A stretch of DNA of 64,000 nucleotides from Amoebophrya sp. A120 (Eukaryota; Sar; Dinophyceae; Syndiniales; Amoebophryaceae), in assembly GCA_905178155.1 (NCBI GenBank), contig CAJINV010000005.1, forward strand, positions 8,244,515 to 8,308,514. Direction: 5' to 3'. Shown here one piece after another: positions 22,401-32,700 of the stretch; within the stretch, counting starts at the first letter, position 1, and each line of letters opens with the position of its first letter. Under the pieces are notes generated by a model that saw only the letters and a list, made by a program, of their open reading frames with translations, did not search any database and had not been told where the DNA came from. A program made the translations under genes and the position numbers.

Positions 22401-22424
22401 GGGGCGGGTAACAAGAGTAGGTAA
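10486..22424 (+). CDS. CaMK-like Ser/Thr protein kinase with N-lobe insertions
   Basis: Thirty-four exons sum to 3,327 nt (1,108 aa). Exons are the gaps between the 29 introners listed, plus conventional introns at 13090, 14638, 21312 and 22049. All kinase motifs are present: glycine loop LGRGAYGEV (residue ~155), FAVK lysine (~500), helix-C glutamate in AVLKELKLLALC (~746), HRDIKPENVLF (~846), DFG in VLGDFGMAL (~919), SAAFLAPE (~946), SDIWAVGV, and the C-lobe arginine region LTKDAALRRSA with LPWF. The HRD, APE and subdomain IX spacing and the QCLxLPWF end suit the CaMK/CDPK group. No EF-hands follow; the C-terminus is a Gly/Ser-rich tail. Low-complexity inserts of ~335 residues (glycine loop to lysine) and ~245 residues (lysine to helix C) are unusual. 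The N-terminal ~110 residues are Asn/Gly/Ser-rich. Probably a cytosolic signalling kinase; the substrate is unknown. Confidence 0.88.
10570..10857. mobile_element. Introner family B in gene 4
   Basis: TSD cggcc, exact; phase 0. It splits the short first exon from the Asn-rich region. Confidence 0.88.
11370..11627. mobile_element. Introner family A in gene 4
   Basis: TSD cagat / cggat (one mismatch); phase 0. It lies ~35 codons after the glycine loop. Confidence 0.8.
11669..11810. mobile_element. Introner family D in gene 4
   Basis: TSD aacgg, exact; phase 0. Family D (126-167 bp) has ends TATSCTGTGCAAAAGTATCG and the inverse, ending CGATACTTTTGCAATGCATA, without family A's GTCTGG core. Confidence 0.9.
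11858..12109. mobile_element. Introner family A in gene 4
   Basis: TSD gcacc, exact; phase 0. The interior is nearly the same as 4146-4399. Confidence 0.9.
12222..12378. mobile_element. Introner family D in gene 4
   Basis: TSD gaggc, exact; phase 2. The right end is CACAGGATA rather than TGCATA, which looks like mixing with a family B terminus. Confidence 0.85.
12432..12658. mobile_element. Introner family C in gene 4
   Basis: TSD agaga / ggaga (one mismatch); phase 2. Confidence 0.8.
12738..13058. mobile_element. Introner family E in gene 4
   Basis: TSD caagc, exact; phase 1. Family E ends have TATCAAAAGGAAATTTCCCC at the left and GGGGAGATTTTTCCTCACAATA at the right, with CTCCCCATA / TATGGGGAG just inside. 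Confidence 0.88.
13090..13317 (+). other. GT-AG intron in gene 4
   Basis: The donor is AAG|GTACTG and the acceptor AATTACCAG|GGCACC, phase 0. This is the acceptor that puts the following exon in the frame continued across the next two introners. Confidence 0.6.
13353..13574. mobile_element. Introner family C' in gene 4
   Basis: TSD cccgc, exact; phase 2. Family C' ends are TATCRYAAGAAAAAAGTGTT with the inverse ACACTTTTTTCTCGTGATA. It is related to family C but distinct. Confidence 0.88.
13647..13898. mobile_element. Introner family A in gene 4
   Basis: TSD cctcc, exact; phase 0. Confidence 0.9.
14250..14534. mobile_element. Introner family B in gene 4
   Basis: TSD tgcga, exact; phase 1. 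The interior runs in the 'AGTTGTCATGCAG' orientation, opposite to 14864-15151. Confidence 0.9.
14638..14811 (+). other. GT-AG intron in gene 4
   Basis: The donor is GAG|GTATCG and the acceptor CCCTTATCAG|ATACAA, phase 0. The next exon carries the ATP-binding lysine (FAVK). Confidence 0.7.
14864..15151. mobile_element. Introner family B in gene 4
   Basis: TSD tctga, exact; phase 1. The interior runs in the 'AGTCAAGTTGGG' orientation. Confidence 0.9.
15605..15889. mobile_element. Introner family A in gene 4, diverged
   Basis: TSD aacct / aaccg (one mismatch); phase 2. The core is altered (GTAGTCTGGGTCATCTGGG at the left), so it is probably old. Confidence 0.75.
15943..16148. mobile_element. 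Introner family C' in gene 4
   Basis: TSD cgatc, exact; phase 2. Confidence 0.87.
16200..16415. mobile_element. Introner family C' in gene 4
   Basis: TSD atcgg, exact; phase 0. It is separated from the previous C' copy by a 46-nt exon. Confidence 0.87.
16695..17698. mobile_element. Introner family A in gene 4, carrying a nested 730-bp repeat
   Basis: TSD ttacc / tcacg (two mismatches); phase 1. It is swollen to 1 kb by the insertion at 16912. The exon join gives VVVERC..DFTTRYG, as expected after the kinase hinge. Confidence 0.75.
16912..17640. repeat. 730-bp repeat 'I', copy 1
   Basis: It starts TATGTAGTGAGGTCACCG and ends GACCTCACTACCCCCGC...GGCTATA, with a short terminal inverted repeat GTAGTGAGGTC. 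Flanks ttttg / tttgg suggest a decayed 5-bp TSD. The interior is GC-rich with many GGCGCGC-type runs. The copy at 24922-25651 is nearly identical, and the copy at 31078-31820 is clearly diverged. No convincing coding capacity. Confidence 0.75.
17769..18020. mobile_element. Introner family A in gene 4
   Basis: TSD cgaac, exact; phase 0. The interior matches 32667-32923 closely. Confidence 0.9.
18070..18351. mobile_element. Introner family A in gene 4
   Basis: TSD tttct, exact; phase 2. Separated from the previous copy by a 44-nt exon. Confidence 0.88.
18434..18642. mobile_element. Introner family C in gene 4
   Basis: TSD caaac / caagc (one mismatch); phase 1. It sits just before the HRD catalytic loop. 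Confidence 0.85.
18669..18920. mobile_element. Introner family F in gene 4
   Basis: TSD cgaca, exact; phase 1. It splits HRD from IKPEN, leaving a 21-nt exon upstream. Family F ends are TATGASAGTGCACAACTCCC and the inverse GGGGAGTTGTGCACTCTCATA-like sequence. Confidence 0.9.
18962..19134. mobile_element. Introner family H in gene 4
   Basis: TSD tccag / cccgg (two mismatches); phase 1. Family H ends are TATCCMASRGARAAAA-GGCAGG at the left and CCTGCTTGCTTTTTTCTATGTGATA-like sequence at the right. The only other copy is 28169-29118. Confidence 0.72.
19205..19470. mobile_element. Introner family B in gene 4
   Basis: TSD atttg, exact; phase 0. Confidence 0.9.
19513..19781. mobile_element. Introner family A in gene 4
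   Basis: TSD ggata, exact; phase 1. The TSD resembles the element's own end, so the boundary could slide. Confidence 0.83.
19876..20101. mobile_element. Introner family F in gene 4
   Basis: TSD cgctg, exact; phase 0. Immediately after DFGMAL. Confidence 0.9.
20139..20423. mobile_element. Introner family B in gene 4
   Basis: TSD acgga, exact; phase 2. Between DFG and APE. Confidence 0.9.
20481..20606. mobile_element. Introner family D in gene 4
   Basis: TSD cagtc, exact; phase 0. At 126 bp, the shortest introner found here. Confidence 0.88.
20651..20903. mobile_element. Introner family A in gene 4
   Basis: TSD tcatg, exact; phase 0. Only 39 nt of exon separate it from the previous one. Confidence 0.88.
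20942..21262. mobile_element. Introner family J in gene 4
   Basis: TSD catac / cctac (one mismatch); phase 0. Family J ends are TATGGRASTGTCARG and the inverse CCTGACACYCCCATA, with AAAGTTGAAATA inside. The join reads GTLPYHTSSHPEFF, as expected for kinase subdomain X. Confidence 0.8.
21312..21421 (+). other. GT-AG intron in gene 4
   Basis: The donor is CAAAA|GTACAC and the acceptor TCTATCCAG|GTCTAC, phase 2. It is the only join found that keeps both flanking exons in frame. Confidence 0.6.
21520..21798. mobile_element. Introner family A in gene 4
   Basis: TSD ggttt / ggtct (one mismatch); phase 1. The left end is TACGCATTGC. Confidence 0.8.
21845..22007. mobile_element. Introner family D in gene 4
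   Basis: TSD gcagt, exact; phase 0. Confidence 0.9.
22049..22244 (+). other. GC-AG intron in gene 4
   Basis: The donor is CTT|GCAAAA and the acceptor GTCATGCAG|ATCATG, phase 0. The join reads QQCLIRL-IMLTKDA, the expected kinase subdomain XI order. Confidence 0.65.
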
Positions 22425-24921
22425 AGGAGACGAGAACACTTTATCATCAAAGATTGATAGATTCAAAAATGCTAGTACCAGGGGATGTGCTGAAATATTA
22501 CTAGCGCAAAGATTACCTGAAGTAGAGATTTTTTTTCGAAGTGTTTGCAGGGAGCAGTGAGAGTTTTTACATCGTACGCATCTTTCCACCTAAGTTGAAT
22601 TTGACGACGGTATTCCCCGATCGTTGAACTTGAAAAAATCTTACACTAGGGGTTGAGAAGCTTTTCCGCTACGGGTTTGCAAAAAATCTTGTTAGGAAAA
22701 GCAGGGGGCACAACTTATGCGTCTGAAGCAAATTGAAATTCACACTGAGATCCTCTATACTGTACAGCTTTATTTGAAGATGATGATTTTTACAGCAGTA
22801 GTGCTACATTATCGCACAGAAAATATAAATCATGATTTCCTATTATCGCGAAGTGGCCGAAGAATCCAATCCAAAGTGCACCAGCGTCGTGGTATGATGC
22901 TAGAAAGCAGGAAAAAGATCAAGATTTAACACCAAGTTTATCTATCGAGGCTATCTAAGTGACGCAGGAATAGAAGTGAAAGTATTGTGAAGATAACGAT
23001 ATAGGGCTTCAATGTCAATCAAGATCTAACTGTATCCTTTACTACGGCAGCGACACGACCAGGATTCGTGATCGCGCAGAAAAAAGATCTAGTTAATTGC
23101 ACGTATGTTGTTCATTCCCTTCGCAATCAAAGTGCATGAGAGACGCAAAGGTGTTTTTTGGATTTGGTCTTGTTCGGCTTTTAAGCGTCACCGAGAGTTG
23201 TACTTAGCGAGAGTTGGCCCTACGCGAGAAGATGATGATCCAAACCTCGTTTTTGTTGCAGAAGCGTCGCAAATAGGAATTAATACCCGGACTCGTTCAA
23301 AATCGACCTAAGTCTATCTGTCTAAGTTTTTTACGGCGTTAGTTGGCCGCGTCTGTCAAGACGGCGAGTGGGTTAGTATCTGTGTTGTACAACTTTTTCT
23401 TTTACCCCATACAACAAGTCCACCGACCTCTACCACCACGACCTTTGTGGCACAAACGATCTATCCATACTATCTGTGCTTGTCCTTGCTGGAGGCAGGA
23501 TGGCAGCAGCACGAGATCTAGTACACCTTGCAATGCTGCAGCAGCTTGCTGATAAGGAAGTAGAAGCTGCCCCCGCCGTCTTTCATCATGCAACCTCATA
23601 GAAGACGATAAAAGCAGAACAATTTGTGAATCATCATCCAAAAAACCACAGAGACACCACTGTTTTTGGTTTTTAGAGAGGTTCTCGCACTAGATCGCAC
23701 TTTAACGCTAGAACGAAAGAGAAGGCTGTAGGTATACGAAATCTCATTGATCTGATACACTAAACATATCTACAATACTTTTCAACAGTAGTTCTAGTTC
23801 AGAAAATTATAGTACATAGCTGTCGCGTCGTCCTCTACTTCTTCACTGTATATCGATATTAACATTTGTCGTTGATTATACCCTCTTGCTCATTAGAAAG
23901 AAGAAGAACTTCTACCCGCTACTTGAGAAGCACAGCCAGTAATTACCCCGACTGGATACAAGAACTATTGTTTTCACTATTGTTCATCATCCTAGACCTA
24001 GGTCTAATATTCGCTCTTTAATAAACGTGCATTCATAGATTCTCGCTGCACGACTGTGCGCTATTTTAAGGTACGACCACAACAAGATATAAGATTTTCA
24101 CACTCACAAAATAGGACTGTACGGAACTGCTAGAAAGGCGACGCCATTGTGCTAGTGGTTAATGTGAAGCGATACGCTCACCTGTTTCAGCTACAAGAAG
24201 ACCTGCTAACCGGACTAGTGTACTACAGTTCCAAAAGCGATTTTGGTACTTCGACAGTCGTTGCAGCAGCGACAAACACGTGAATCTCCGCTCTTAACAA
24301 TTTATTGAGGGCGGGAAAAATATTTTATTCAGAACTGTTACTTCTACGGAGCTTGATTTTAGCGCAGCACTCGCTACAACTGGCGGAAAGGGGCATAAAT
24401 TGCTTCGTTTATTGCGGTACGATTAAGTTTCCAGAGTTTCATAACATAAACTTTAGACAAAACAGAAAGGAGCGCAACTTGATGCAGACAAGAACAGCGC
24501 AGAGACGAGCTTATCATTTTTTTAGTCGCTTGTAAAGAAAAAGAACACCACTTTACTTTGAGCTACAGTGCTTCAGCACTACTAATTTTTGCGGTACTTC
24601 TATTCTCGTGGTGTTTATTTTCTGTGTATTTTTGCTACCACCCTTTCTGCACCTCTTGGTGCAAGCCTCTTTTCCTGGTAGTGTATGCAGGGAATTCATC
24701 ACGAGCGTGACTGTACAGTAAAACGAAAATCTGTTTTATTTTGGCGCCGCAGGAAAACGAGCCAAACCCAAAGCCATATATATTTGCAATGTCTACTGCA
24801 GTTCTCCGTGATCGCGCTTTATTTGTAGCTCTCCATTGAAGAGGAACTCCTCCAGCTCCCACATTTAGGGATTTGTAACCTGTACAGTATCAGTTGAGTT
24901 ACAAGGAAAAATAAATCTGTT
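22425..24921. other. AT-rich spacer after the kinase
   Basis: No open frame above ~70 codons with coding character. No introner, tRNA or other RNA gene was recognised on either strand. Confidence 0.55.
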
Positions 24922-25651
24922 GTATGTAGTGAGGTCACCGAACGGTTCTAACCGGGGAGTTTTTTTGACACCCAGCCAGCAAAACGACCGGCAGTTTTCA
25001 AGCGGCCGAAAGCGTTTTTTGACATAAAAAATTTTCAATTATCAAGCGGGCGGGGCTTTGATATCAAACAAGCCCGGTCGAAAACTATCGATTCGCACTT
25101 GATAAACGACGCAGGGGAGCCGGCAAAAGGGGCGCCCTTCTGAGGAGCCCACCGCCTTAGTTTCTGGCGATTTGGGGCGCCCAAAAAGAGGCGCGCAGAA
25201 AACGCGCCCAAAATCAGAACAGCGGAACAGCATGGCGCGGCCGCGATTTCGAAGCATTTTGGGCGGCCGCGAAAGCGGCCGCCTTTTCGCCGGTTTCAGA
25301 GCCTGGGGAGCTTTGCAAAAAGCGCCGGCGTGAAAAATAAAAACGCAAAAGAGAAAAAGCGCGCCAGACGCGCAAAGCCAACCCGCATGCTACGGGCCCG
25401 ATTTTTCTTCGCTTTTTGGGCGCCCCCCGTGGCGCCCGGATCGGCCCCATAGCATGGGGGCTCGCTTTCGGAAAGGAATTTTGGAAATGTGCCAAAATTC
25501 GCGACGTTTCTCAAGTGACCGCCATACCGTGCGGCATAACGTTACTCACGGCGGTATGGCGAGCCCAGAAAAAGCAAAGCCGCGGCCAAGGCGGCTGTCG
25601 GAAAAAAAACGCCCACGACCTCACTACCCCCGCCCCGGCGGCTATATTTGG
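24922..25651. repeat. 730-bp repeat 'I', copy 2
   Basis: Nearly identical to 16912-17640, with the same TATGTAGTGAGGTC start and GGCTATA end. Flanks are tgttg / tttgg. This copy is not inside a recognisable introner. Confidence 0.75.
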
Positions 25652-26126
25652 TAAAGAACCAGCAGCGGCTCCCGCTTCGTCGTCTAGCATCACAGATTTT
25701 ATTCATATTTCGAACGAGTTCGTACTGTCTGGCAGCTTCAACAGTGGTTGTGCCAAGAACTACATCAGTATGCAAGAAAAAAACTGTGTAAGTGTAACTC
25801 TGTAATGCTAATGCAGAACATGCAACAGAGTTACACCTGTGATGCCACACAGCCATGAAGTCCTCTTTTCATGTGTGTTTTCCCTTATAAGGCACGCATG
25901 ACAGGTTTTCTCTATCATGTAGAGCAAATTTGTGATGCTGTCAGCGAAAGAAAGTTACACTAACACAGTTTTTTTCTTGGATAATCAGCTGCACTTTTTC
26001 AGTGACAAAGAAATATAACTTCGCGGCAACAAACTACTCAAGTTGTAGCTGTCATCACAGGTCGGATACAGGATATTTCTACCTTCGATATTTTTATTTT
26101 TCTACGACAACGACGCAAAAGTTTTA
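25652..26126 (+). pseudogene. Possible exon remnant split by an introner
   Basis: An open frame runs from 25655 (KEPAAAPASSSS...FIHISNEFVLSGSF) to the introner at 25769. After removing the introner and one TSD, it continues from 25989 to a stop near 26126 (CTFSVTKKYNFAATNYSS...). About 85 codons stay open through the join, but no start, upstream exon or family was recognised. It may be a hidden or decayed gene, or chance. Confidence 0.3.
25769..25983. mobile_element. Introner family C outside any confident gene
   Basis: TSD atcag, exact. This is the only complete introner I could not place within a supported coding sequence. Confidence 0.88.
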
Positions 26127-26786
26127 GTTTACCTTTACTAGTAGACGAGAGGTGAGGACATAATTTGTACTACGCACACCATCGACGAGGCTTAAGCTGC
26201 GTTTTGCCTCAATGTGCAGTTTGAGATTTCGAACGACAGTCTGAGCTTGTAGTACTGAAAACAAAACATAGTAACAATAAATTCCAATAAAAGCCAACAC
26301 AAAAAATACTTAAAAACTTATCAACTGGAGCAGCGCCCTTGAAAGCAGACTGAGACTGAAGTCGCTTTTATTTTGGTCGCTTTTCAAAGGCGCGCTTTCC
26401 TACATAGAAAAACCGAGAAACAAAAAAAGAAAATAAAATTTATACCGACTGGAAACTAAACTAGTACGGCAACGAGTAGTAGCGAAGCGAAAAATTATGT
26501 GCTATCTATCAAAGTAAAGAGAGCACAAAGACATCTTCAAAGCGGCCTAGGAAAGAAGATTACAACTCGGTTTGCAATCCTCGAAAAGCGGGCAAAAGTT
26601 GTACTACTAGAGCACTAAAAATACACGTGGTCGATGAAAATATGATAAATCATCGAAAGTGGTGAATCTTTGTTGCCTTAACAAATATTGAACATACAAG
26701 CAGATCTTTAATATCAGAAAACACAAACAGAAACAGTTTTTATACTTGATACGGGGGTCCGTCTGCTCTCCATCTACGAAGTTAAA
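26127..26786. other. AT-rich spacer upstream of gene 5
   Basis: Presumed promoter region. Nothing specific was recognised. Confidence 0.5.
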
Positions 26787-29700
26787 ATGGCTATCGAAAA
26801 GTCCTCGAGCAGCGATTTCGAGCAGAAGCCTTCTGGAAGGCCGGCGGGACCGCGGCCCAGCACGGGTGGAGAGGACGAGGAGAACGCGGACAAGAACAAC
26901 ATGGCTTCTTCTCCTGTTTCAGCCATCGGGAAGATGAAGATGAAACACACAGCTGGTGTTGACGAAAATGTTGACCAGCAGCAGCAGCTGCACAAGCACA
27001 ACGACAGTACAACTCAAAACCTGTTTCACGTGCAGCAGCAGTACCAAGCACCAGAACGACCCTCCGCCAAGCTCGACGGCGAAGGGAGCAGTAGAGCCAG
27101 CTACAACCCGACATCCTCTTTGTTCACACCGGAACATCATCATCAATTCGGGGAGAGTTGTAGAGATGAGGGAGTGCTGGCGACACAGCACGACGAAAAC
27201 GAAATGAAGACGCAGGCAAATCGTAGTTCTCGTGTACTAGGAGGTCGTGGTCCACTTGAAGTAGATGCAGGTCGTGAAGTAGTAGATCATTGGTCATCAA
27301 GAACAGCAGCATCTGTTCCTGGTGGAACTACAAGTTGTAGGTACAACGACCCACCATCCACCCACGGCCCGCCGCTCTCGTCGTCCCAAGGCAGTAGTAT
27401 TAGCAACAAGCTACTCGGGCCGGAATTTGACCATCTTCCGCGGCCCAGCGGGATCCCGGTACCCAGAGACAGCCGTGGGTTGACGCACCACCAAGTGTTG
27501 GCGGGACAAGCGGCCGCGACGGGAAGGAAAGAAGATTTTTCGGAGGAGGTGGCCGTGCCAGACGCCGGGGAGGAGGTAGAGTCAGGAAAGCGGACGGGTG
27601 AAGACCAACTTCCCAGTGCGAGTACAGGGCACAATATTAGATGCGAAGAATTCAATTGGCTCCAGCGACCGGAGATGGAGATGAACGGCAACAAGAAGGC
27701 CTACAACAGCACAGGTTATAATTATATCAGCGAGGACGCGTCGCTGCACCGACAACGGTATCCTGAGTGAAAACGTACCCACCCCAGAGTTGTCATGCAG
27801 ATTTGCCATGACAGGAACATTTGCGATGCGCAACCCCATGACAGGCATTTTCAATCGTGTTTGGGAACTTGTAATGCTGTAAACAGGATCAGAAGGTCGA
27901 TTTGTGATGCTGCTTTCCTTGCTAACTTGCACTACCTTACGGACTGAAACTTGCCATCCCGTAGCTGCACAGTCTGTTTATGTCATGCGTGACTCACAAA
28001 ACTCCTAGGCTTGTGTTGCAAAATCCCCATCCTGACTCTGGTGTGGGTACGTTTTTACTCAGGATAAACGGTTCTCCGAAATCACCGCCAGAGAATTAGA
28101 TGCGGCCGAAGATGATCTTCGTAACAGTACTAGCAACTACCGGGCCTTCCCGAGTATGAGCTCCGCGGTATCCCAGAGAAAAAAGCAGGCGCGGCATTAC
28201 TATCTATTATATTCATGCGAAAAAAGAGGTCTACAGAGGGTCGAAGGGAGGTGGCCGAGAGGTCAAAAAGAGGTCAACAGAGGTCAAAAAGAGGTCGACA
28301 GAGGTGGAGAGGTGGCGCGGGAGGTCGTTCGGGAGGATGGCCGAGAGGTGGCGCGGGTATAGCCAGCCGAACCGTTCGCCCTAAAGCCGCGCCTATGGGG
28401 CCCGGAGGTGGCCGAGAGGGTCCCGAGAGGGTAAGCGAGAGGGGGGCAGAGGTGCCGAGAGGTTGCGCGAATAAGGGGGAACCTCTCGCGGACCCATTGG
28501 GCCACCTCTCGGCCACCTCTGTAGACCTCTACCGGCGAGTATAGCCGGACTATTAGCAACACCTCTCCGAAGAGGTGAAAAAGAGGGTCTGCGAGAGGGG
28601 TAGAAAAACCCGAATCCGCCCGGCGCAAGGCTGATTCTTTTCCGGCCCTTTCATGCAGAGGGCCTGAACCTCCTCGCGCCACCCTCTCGCGCACCCTCTC
28701 GCGCCACCCTCTTGCGCCACCCTCCCGCGCTTCTGTTCGCCTCCGGTGTCCTTTGCAGCTGCTCCCTGCGCAGAGCGCCCACAGGCGCGGGAAGCGCGCA
28801 AGTGGTCCTGCGGGTTGGCGCCGCGCAAACAGGCGGCAGGACTCCAGTAAGTATGATGTTTCATTGTGCATATTAGACCTGTGGCATTGTGGCCCGATCC
28901 GCAAACAGTCCTGCCCAGCCCCAGCAACAGCCTTGCGCTCCGGCGTTAGCCGGAGCATGGCTGGTATTTGTGATGCGAAAATAAATACACAGAAAATTCT
29001 GTCATGGGCGGCCCCATAGCATCCTGTTTATGGGATATGCAATACATAATTTTTTGTGTATAAATTTATTTTTGCATTACAAAGGTGACCTGTCCTGCCT
29101 GCTTTTTTCTGCGTGATACGCGGTAATCGTGAAATCCGCCGCGGACGAGGGAATTACCGCACGTGCGAGCGCTGTGGATATAATTACACCAACGCGAGGA
29201 CGAGGACCAACATTGAGTCCTGGGGTCAACATCTTGCACGAGGATCATCAGAATTATGTGCAAAAACAAGAATACGAATACCTCTCCTCTAGCACGGAAG
29301 CTGCAGATGGAACAGCAGCAGGAGATGAACTACTCCAACAGCCTTCGTCTCCAGAAGATGACAAGCATCAGGCGCGAAGCCCGTCGGAAAAATTGCAGGC
29401 GTCGACCGGCGGGGGGAACGGACTTGGGGACGAAGAGGTTTTGCGATACAGTCGGGTCGGGGACGAGCAGGAGTCCGCGCGGGCAGATGATGACCAGGGG
29501 GGCCGCAACTACAACATGCACGGAGCAGGAAAAAGGAATAATGCTGCAAGCACTACAACATCTTCCCCGCTACGACAAGATATAAACGGCAAGAAGCTCC
29601 TGCTTCTTGCAGCTCCTGCGACGACGACGACCGACATGATGAAGATGATTTCCCCGAACAAGAATAATATCGGCATGAAGGAGCAAAATTTCAATTTTCA

Positions 29701-32700
29701 CACAGATCATGGTCCGCTACTTCACAACGAGGTGGACAAAAATACGAAAATAACCGCAGAGAGCAAAACCTTCAGCCAATTGACGATCCCGGAAGCGATG
29801 TGCAATTTTCAAGCGATATCCTGAGCAAAAACGGGGCCCACGCCCCATAGTCAAGATGGGAAGTCTGCTAGACAAATCCGCCAGCTTTGGTTGTTACGCA
29901 TGACAAGTGTGGCCTCGTAGTGTCGTCCTGTTTAGCTTGCTCAGCAGCGTCCCAGATCTAGCCCATGATGCTGATTGGAGCATTACAAATTTCAAAACAC
30001 GACTGGACAATGCGCGTCACGGGGCTCCGCATGAGAAAAACGTTTTGAGCATGCAGATTTGCATGACAGCTATGGGCGGGTGGGGGCGTTTTTGCATAGG
30101 ATAAGCGAGACGTGACAGCAGCAGCAGCGGAGATTCCGATCTGAACAACGTTCCAACCCTATTGCAATGAAAAATGGCCCCACCCCCAGCTTGGCAGCAT
30201 TTGTATTGCAAACGTTTCCAACAGAAACATTCCCCGTCTTGCATATCTCAGCATCACAAATTTTCCATGCTGAATAGGTCAAATTTGTGTTGCGAAGCTG
30301 CCCAACAGCAGCCGGATCTGTTATGCACAAGGCACCTTGCGCATCCAGATTCTGCATCAGAAACGCTCGCAATCCTTTTATGCAAGACAAAAAGCTTTCA
30401 TTTGGAAACTTTGCATGGCAAACTTCTGCAAATTCCGGGGTGGGGGCGTTTTTCATCGTAATAAACCCCCGGGTCGGGGTTTCACGACGGGGATAGCAGT
30501 GCGCCGGCGATCTGCAGCTCCGGGAGGGAATCTTTACTAGCGGGGGGAACAGAAATGTTGAACAACTACGAGAAAAATGATCATCTTCGGCCTGGAGGCG
30601 GCGGCCAACAGAACAATAACTACTACGCGGCCTACGAGGACTACTAGGGATGTGTCAGGATTAGAATCGACAAAGTTGAAATAACTTGTAATGCATAAAA
30701 TGGATGAAAGTTGTATTAACCCAGTTCTTTCCAAGTGGCGCATCGCAAATTTGGGCAGAACCGAAATCCAGTCTGTCGTGCTGTTTGGGTAAGGCAGACG
30801 CCATCTGTCATGCTACTTTAGCAGCTCAGTTTCTACCCCTTAACAGGCTTGCAATCTGCCTCACTTGCCTACTCTGCAAGACAGGCACTTTGTGGGCTGC
30901 ATTTTATGCATGACAAACTGTTTCAACTTTGACGATTTCAATCCTGACACTCCCATAACTGCCGATCTTCCTCGCGCGCGACGGAGTACGGTGGACGGGA
31001 AACGCAGATGTTGACGGACGCAGAGCAGGATGTATGCATTGCAAATATGTGGTCTGGGTCTGGAAGGATGCAACTTGTATGTAGTGAGGTCACGAACGTT
31101 CTACCCTAGCGGTTTTTTTGCCACCTCTTATGCAAAACGACCGGCAGTTTTTAAGTGGCCGGAGGTGTTTTTGAGCATAAAAGATTTCCATTTATCAAGC
31201 GGCCGGGGCTTTGTTGTCAAACAAGCCCGGTCGAAAACTATCGATTCGCACTGGATAAAGCGACGCAGGGGAGCCGGCAAAAGGGGCGCCCTTCTGAGAC
31301 GGTCACCGCCTTAGTTTCTGGCGGTTTCGGGCGCCCAAAAAGGGGCGCCCAAAAAGCAGCAGTCCGAAAAAAACAGCGAATCCGCATGGTATGGGCCTCA
31401 TTTTGGTCCACATTCGGGCCCCGCAAAAGACGCCGCCAAGATCTGCCATTTCAGAGGCGGACTGAAGGCCAGAAGATGCGACTTTTCAACAAAAAAAACA
31501 CAAAAAACCAAAGTCCGCCGAAAGGAAAAAGCCAATCCGCATGCTATGGGCCCGATTTGGGGCTCCCAAGGGGCCGACCCTTGCGGGGGCCCTTGCGGGG
31601 CCATAGCATGCGGGGAAGCTTTTTCGATTCGAAACCAAGTGGCGGCCTGTTCTGGGCCGACATTTTTCGCGACCGCCGACCGCCGTGCCGTCTGGGCCGA
31701 CACATTCCCGTCGTAATTACTCGCGATGGCATGGCTGGCAGAGAAGTCGTGTCATTTTTTGGCGTGAAGACAAAAAAAACGCCATGACCTCACTACCCCC
31801 GCGGACGCGGCTATTATTGGTCATGCTGTCTCTGGATTCCAAAAAAATCTGTGTTGCATGACCAGCAACAATCAAGAAGAGTCCAGTCTGTGCTACCTGG
31901 AGAGGGCATTTCTCATGCGGAATTGGCATCAGGAAGCCCTTCAAAAATCTGGGACGCTAAGTCATGCATCACAGGCGTCACGGGTGGTCATGCAACATGT
32001 GCATTACAAACCTGGCAATCTTCCAGACCCAGACATATTTGCATTGGATAGGATGTAGTTGCTCCTGGCCCGGTCGGAAATAAATCAACAAGTCCGCCAG
32101 GAATATTACAACAGCCCGATTTATTAGTCGGAACAACTAACTCGACCATGACGGCAGCAGAATTACCAACAGCAGGAAACAACAAGAAAGTGCAGTTCAC
32201 CGAAAATAAAAGCAGTAGTCTTGGAGCAGCGGGACGGGCAGGTACAGCTTTGCAGCGCACTGCCAGCACGACAAATGATAGTACCTCCACTATCAAAAAG
32301 AAAAATCCCCACTCCCCATATCAAAACGGAAATCTGTGATGCGGGATTTGTGTACACAAATCCAATCTGTCTAGCAGTAGAGGACTGCAGGCAGATGCAG
32401 TGCCTGAGTAGGGGCGTTTTGCTGTAGGCGCCTAGCAAGGCAGGCATATCCTCTGTAGGCGATACAGCATTACAAAGTGCCTGCAAAACGCCGCTGATTC
32501 CCTGGGTTTGCCCTCTTGCAATACCGAGACGATCTGTAGTCACAAATCAGCATCACAAATTTTCAGTAGTGCCCCTTTTTGGTATGGGGAGGGGGGATTT
32601 TTCCTCACAATATCCACACGGCCCGTCTTTCTCCAGTCCAGCACAAGTGAGCTGCAGACGAATCAGTATCAAATGCAAAAATGTCTGGGTCTGGAAGAAT

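Noticed and set aside
10486-22424. EF-hand or calmodulin-like domain expected for a CDPK
   Set aside because: The reading frame ends ~45 codons after LPWF with a Gly/Ser-rich tail. No DxDxDG loop was found, so it is called only CaMK-like.
26791-27694. Long minus-strand frames opposite the first exon of gene 5
   Set aside because: Shadow frames. The + strand exon joins in phase to the following exons, while the antisense frames do not extend.
28284-28958. 224-codon minus-strand frame
   Set aside because: It runs through the GC-rich minisatellite block nested in an introner; the repeated Arg/Pro/Leu pattern follows the DNA repeat.
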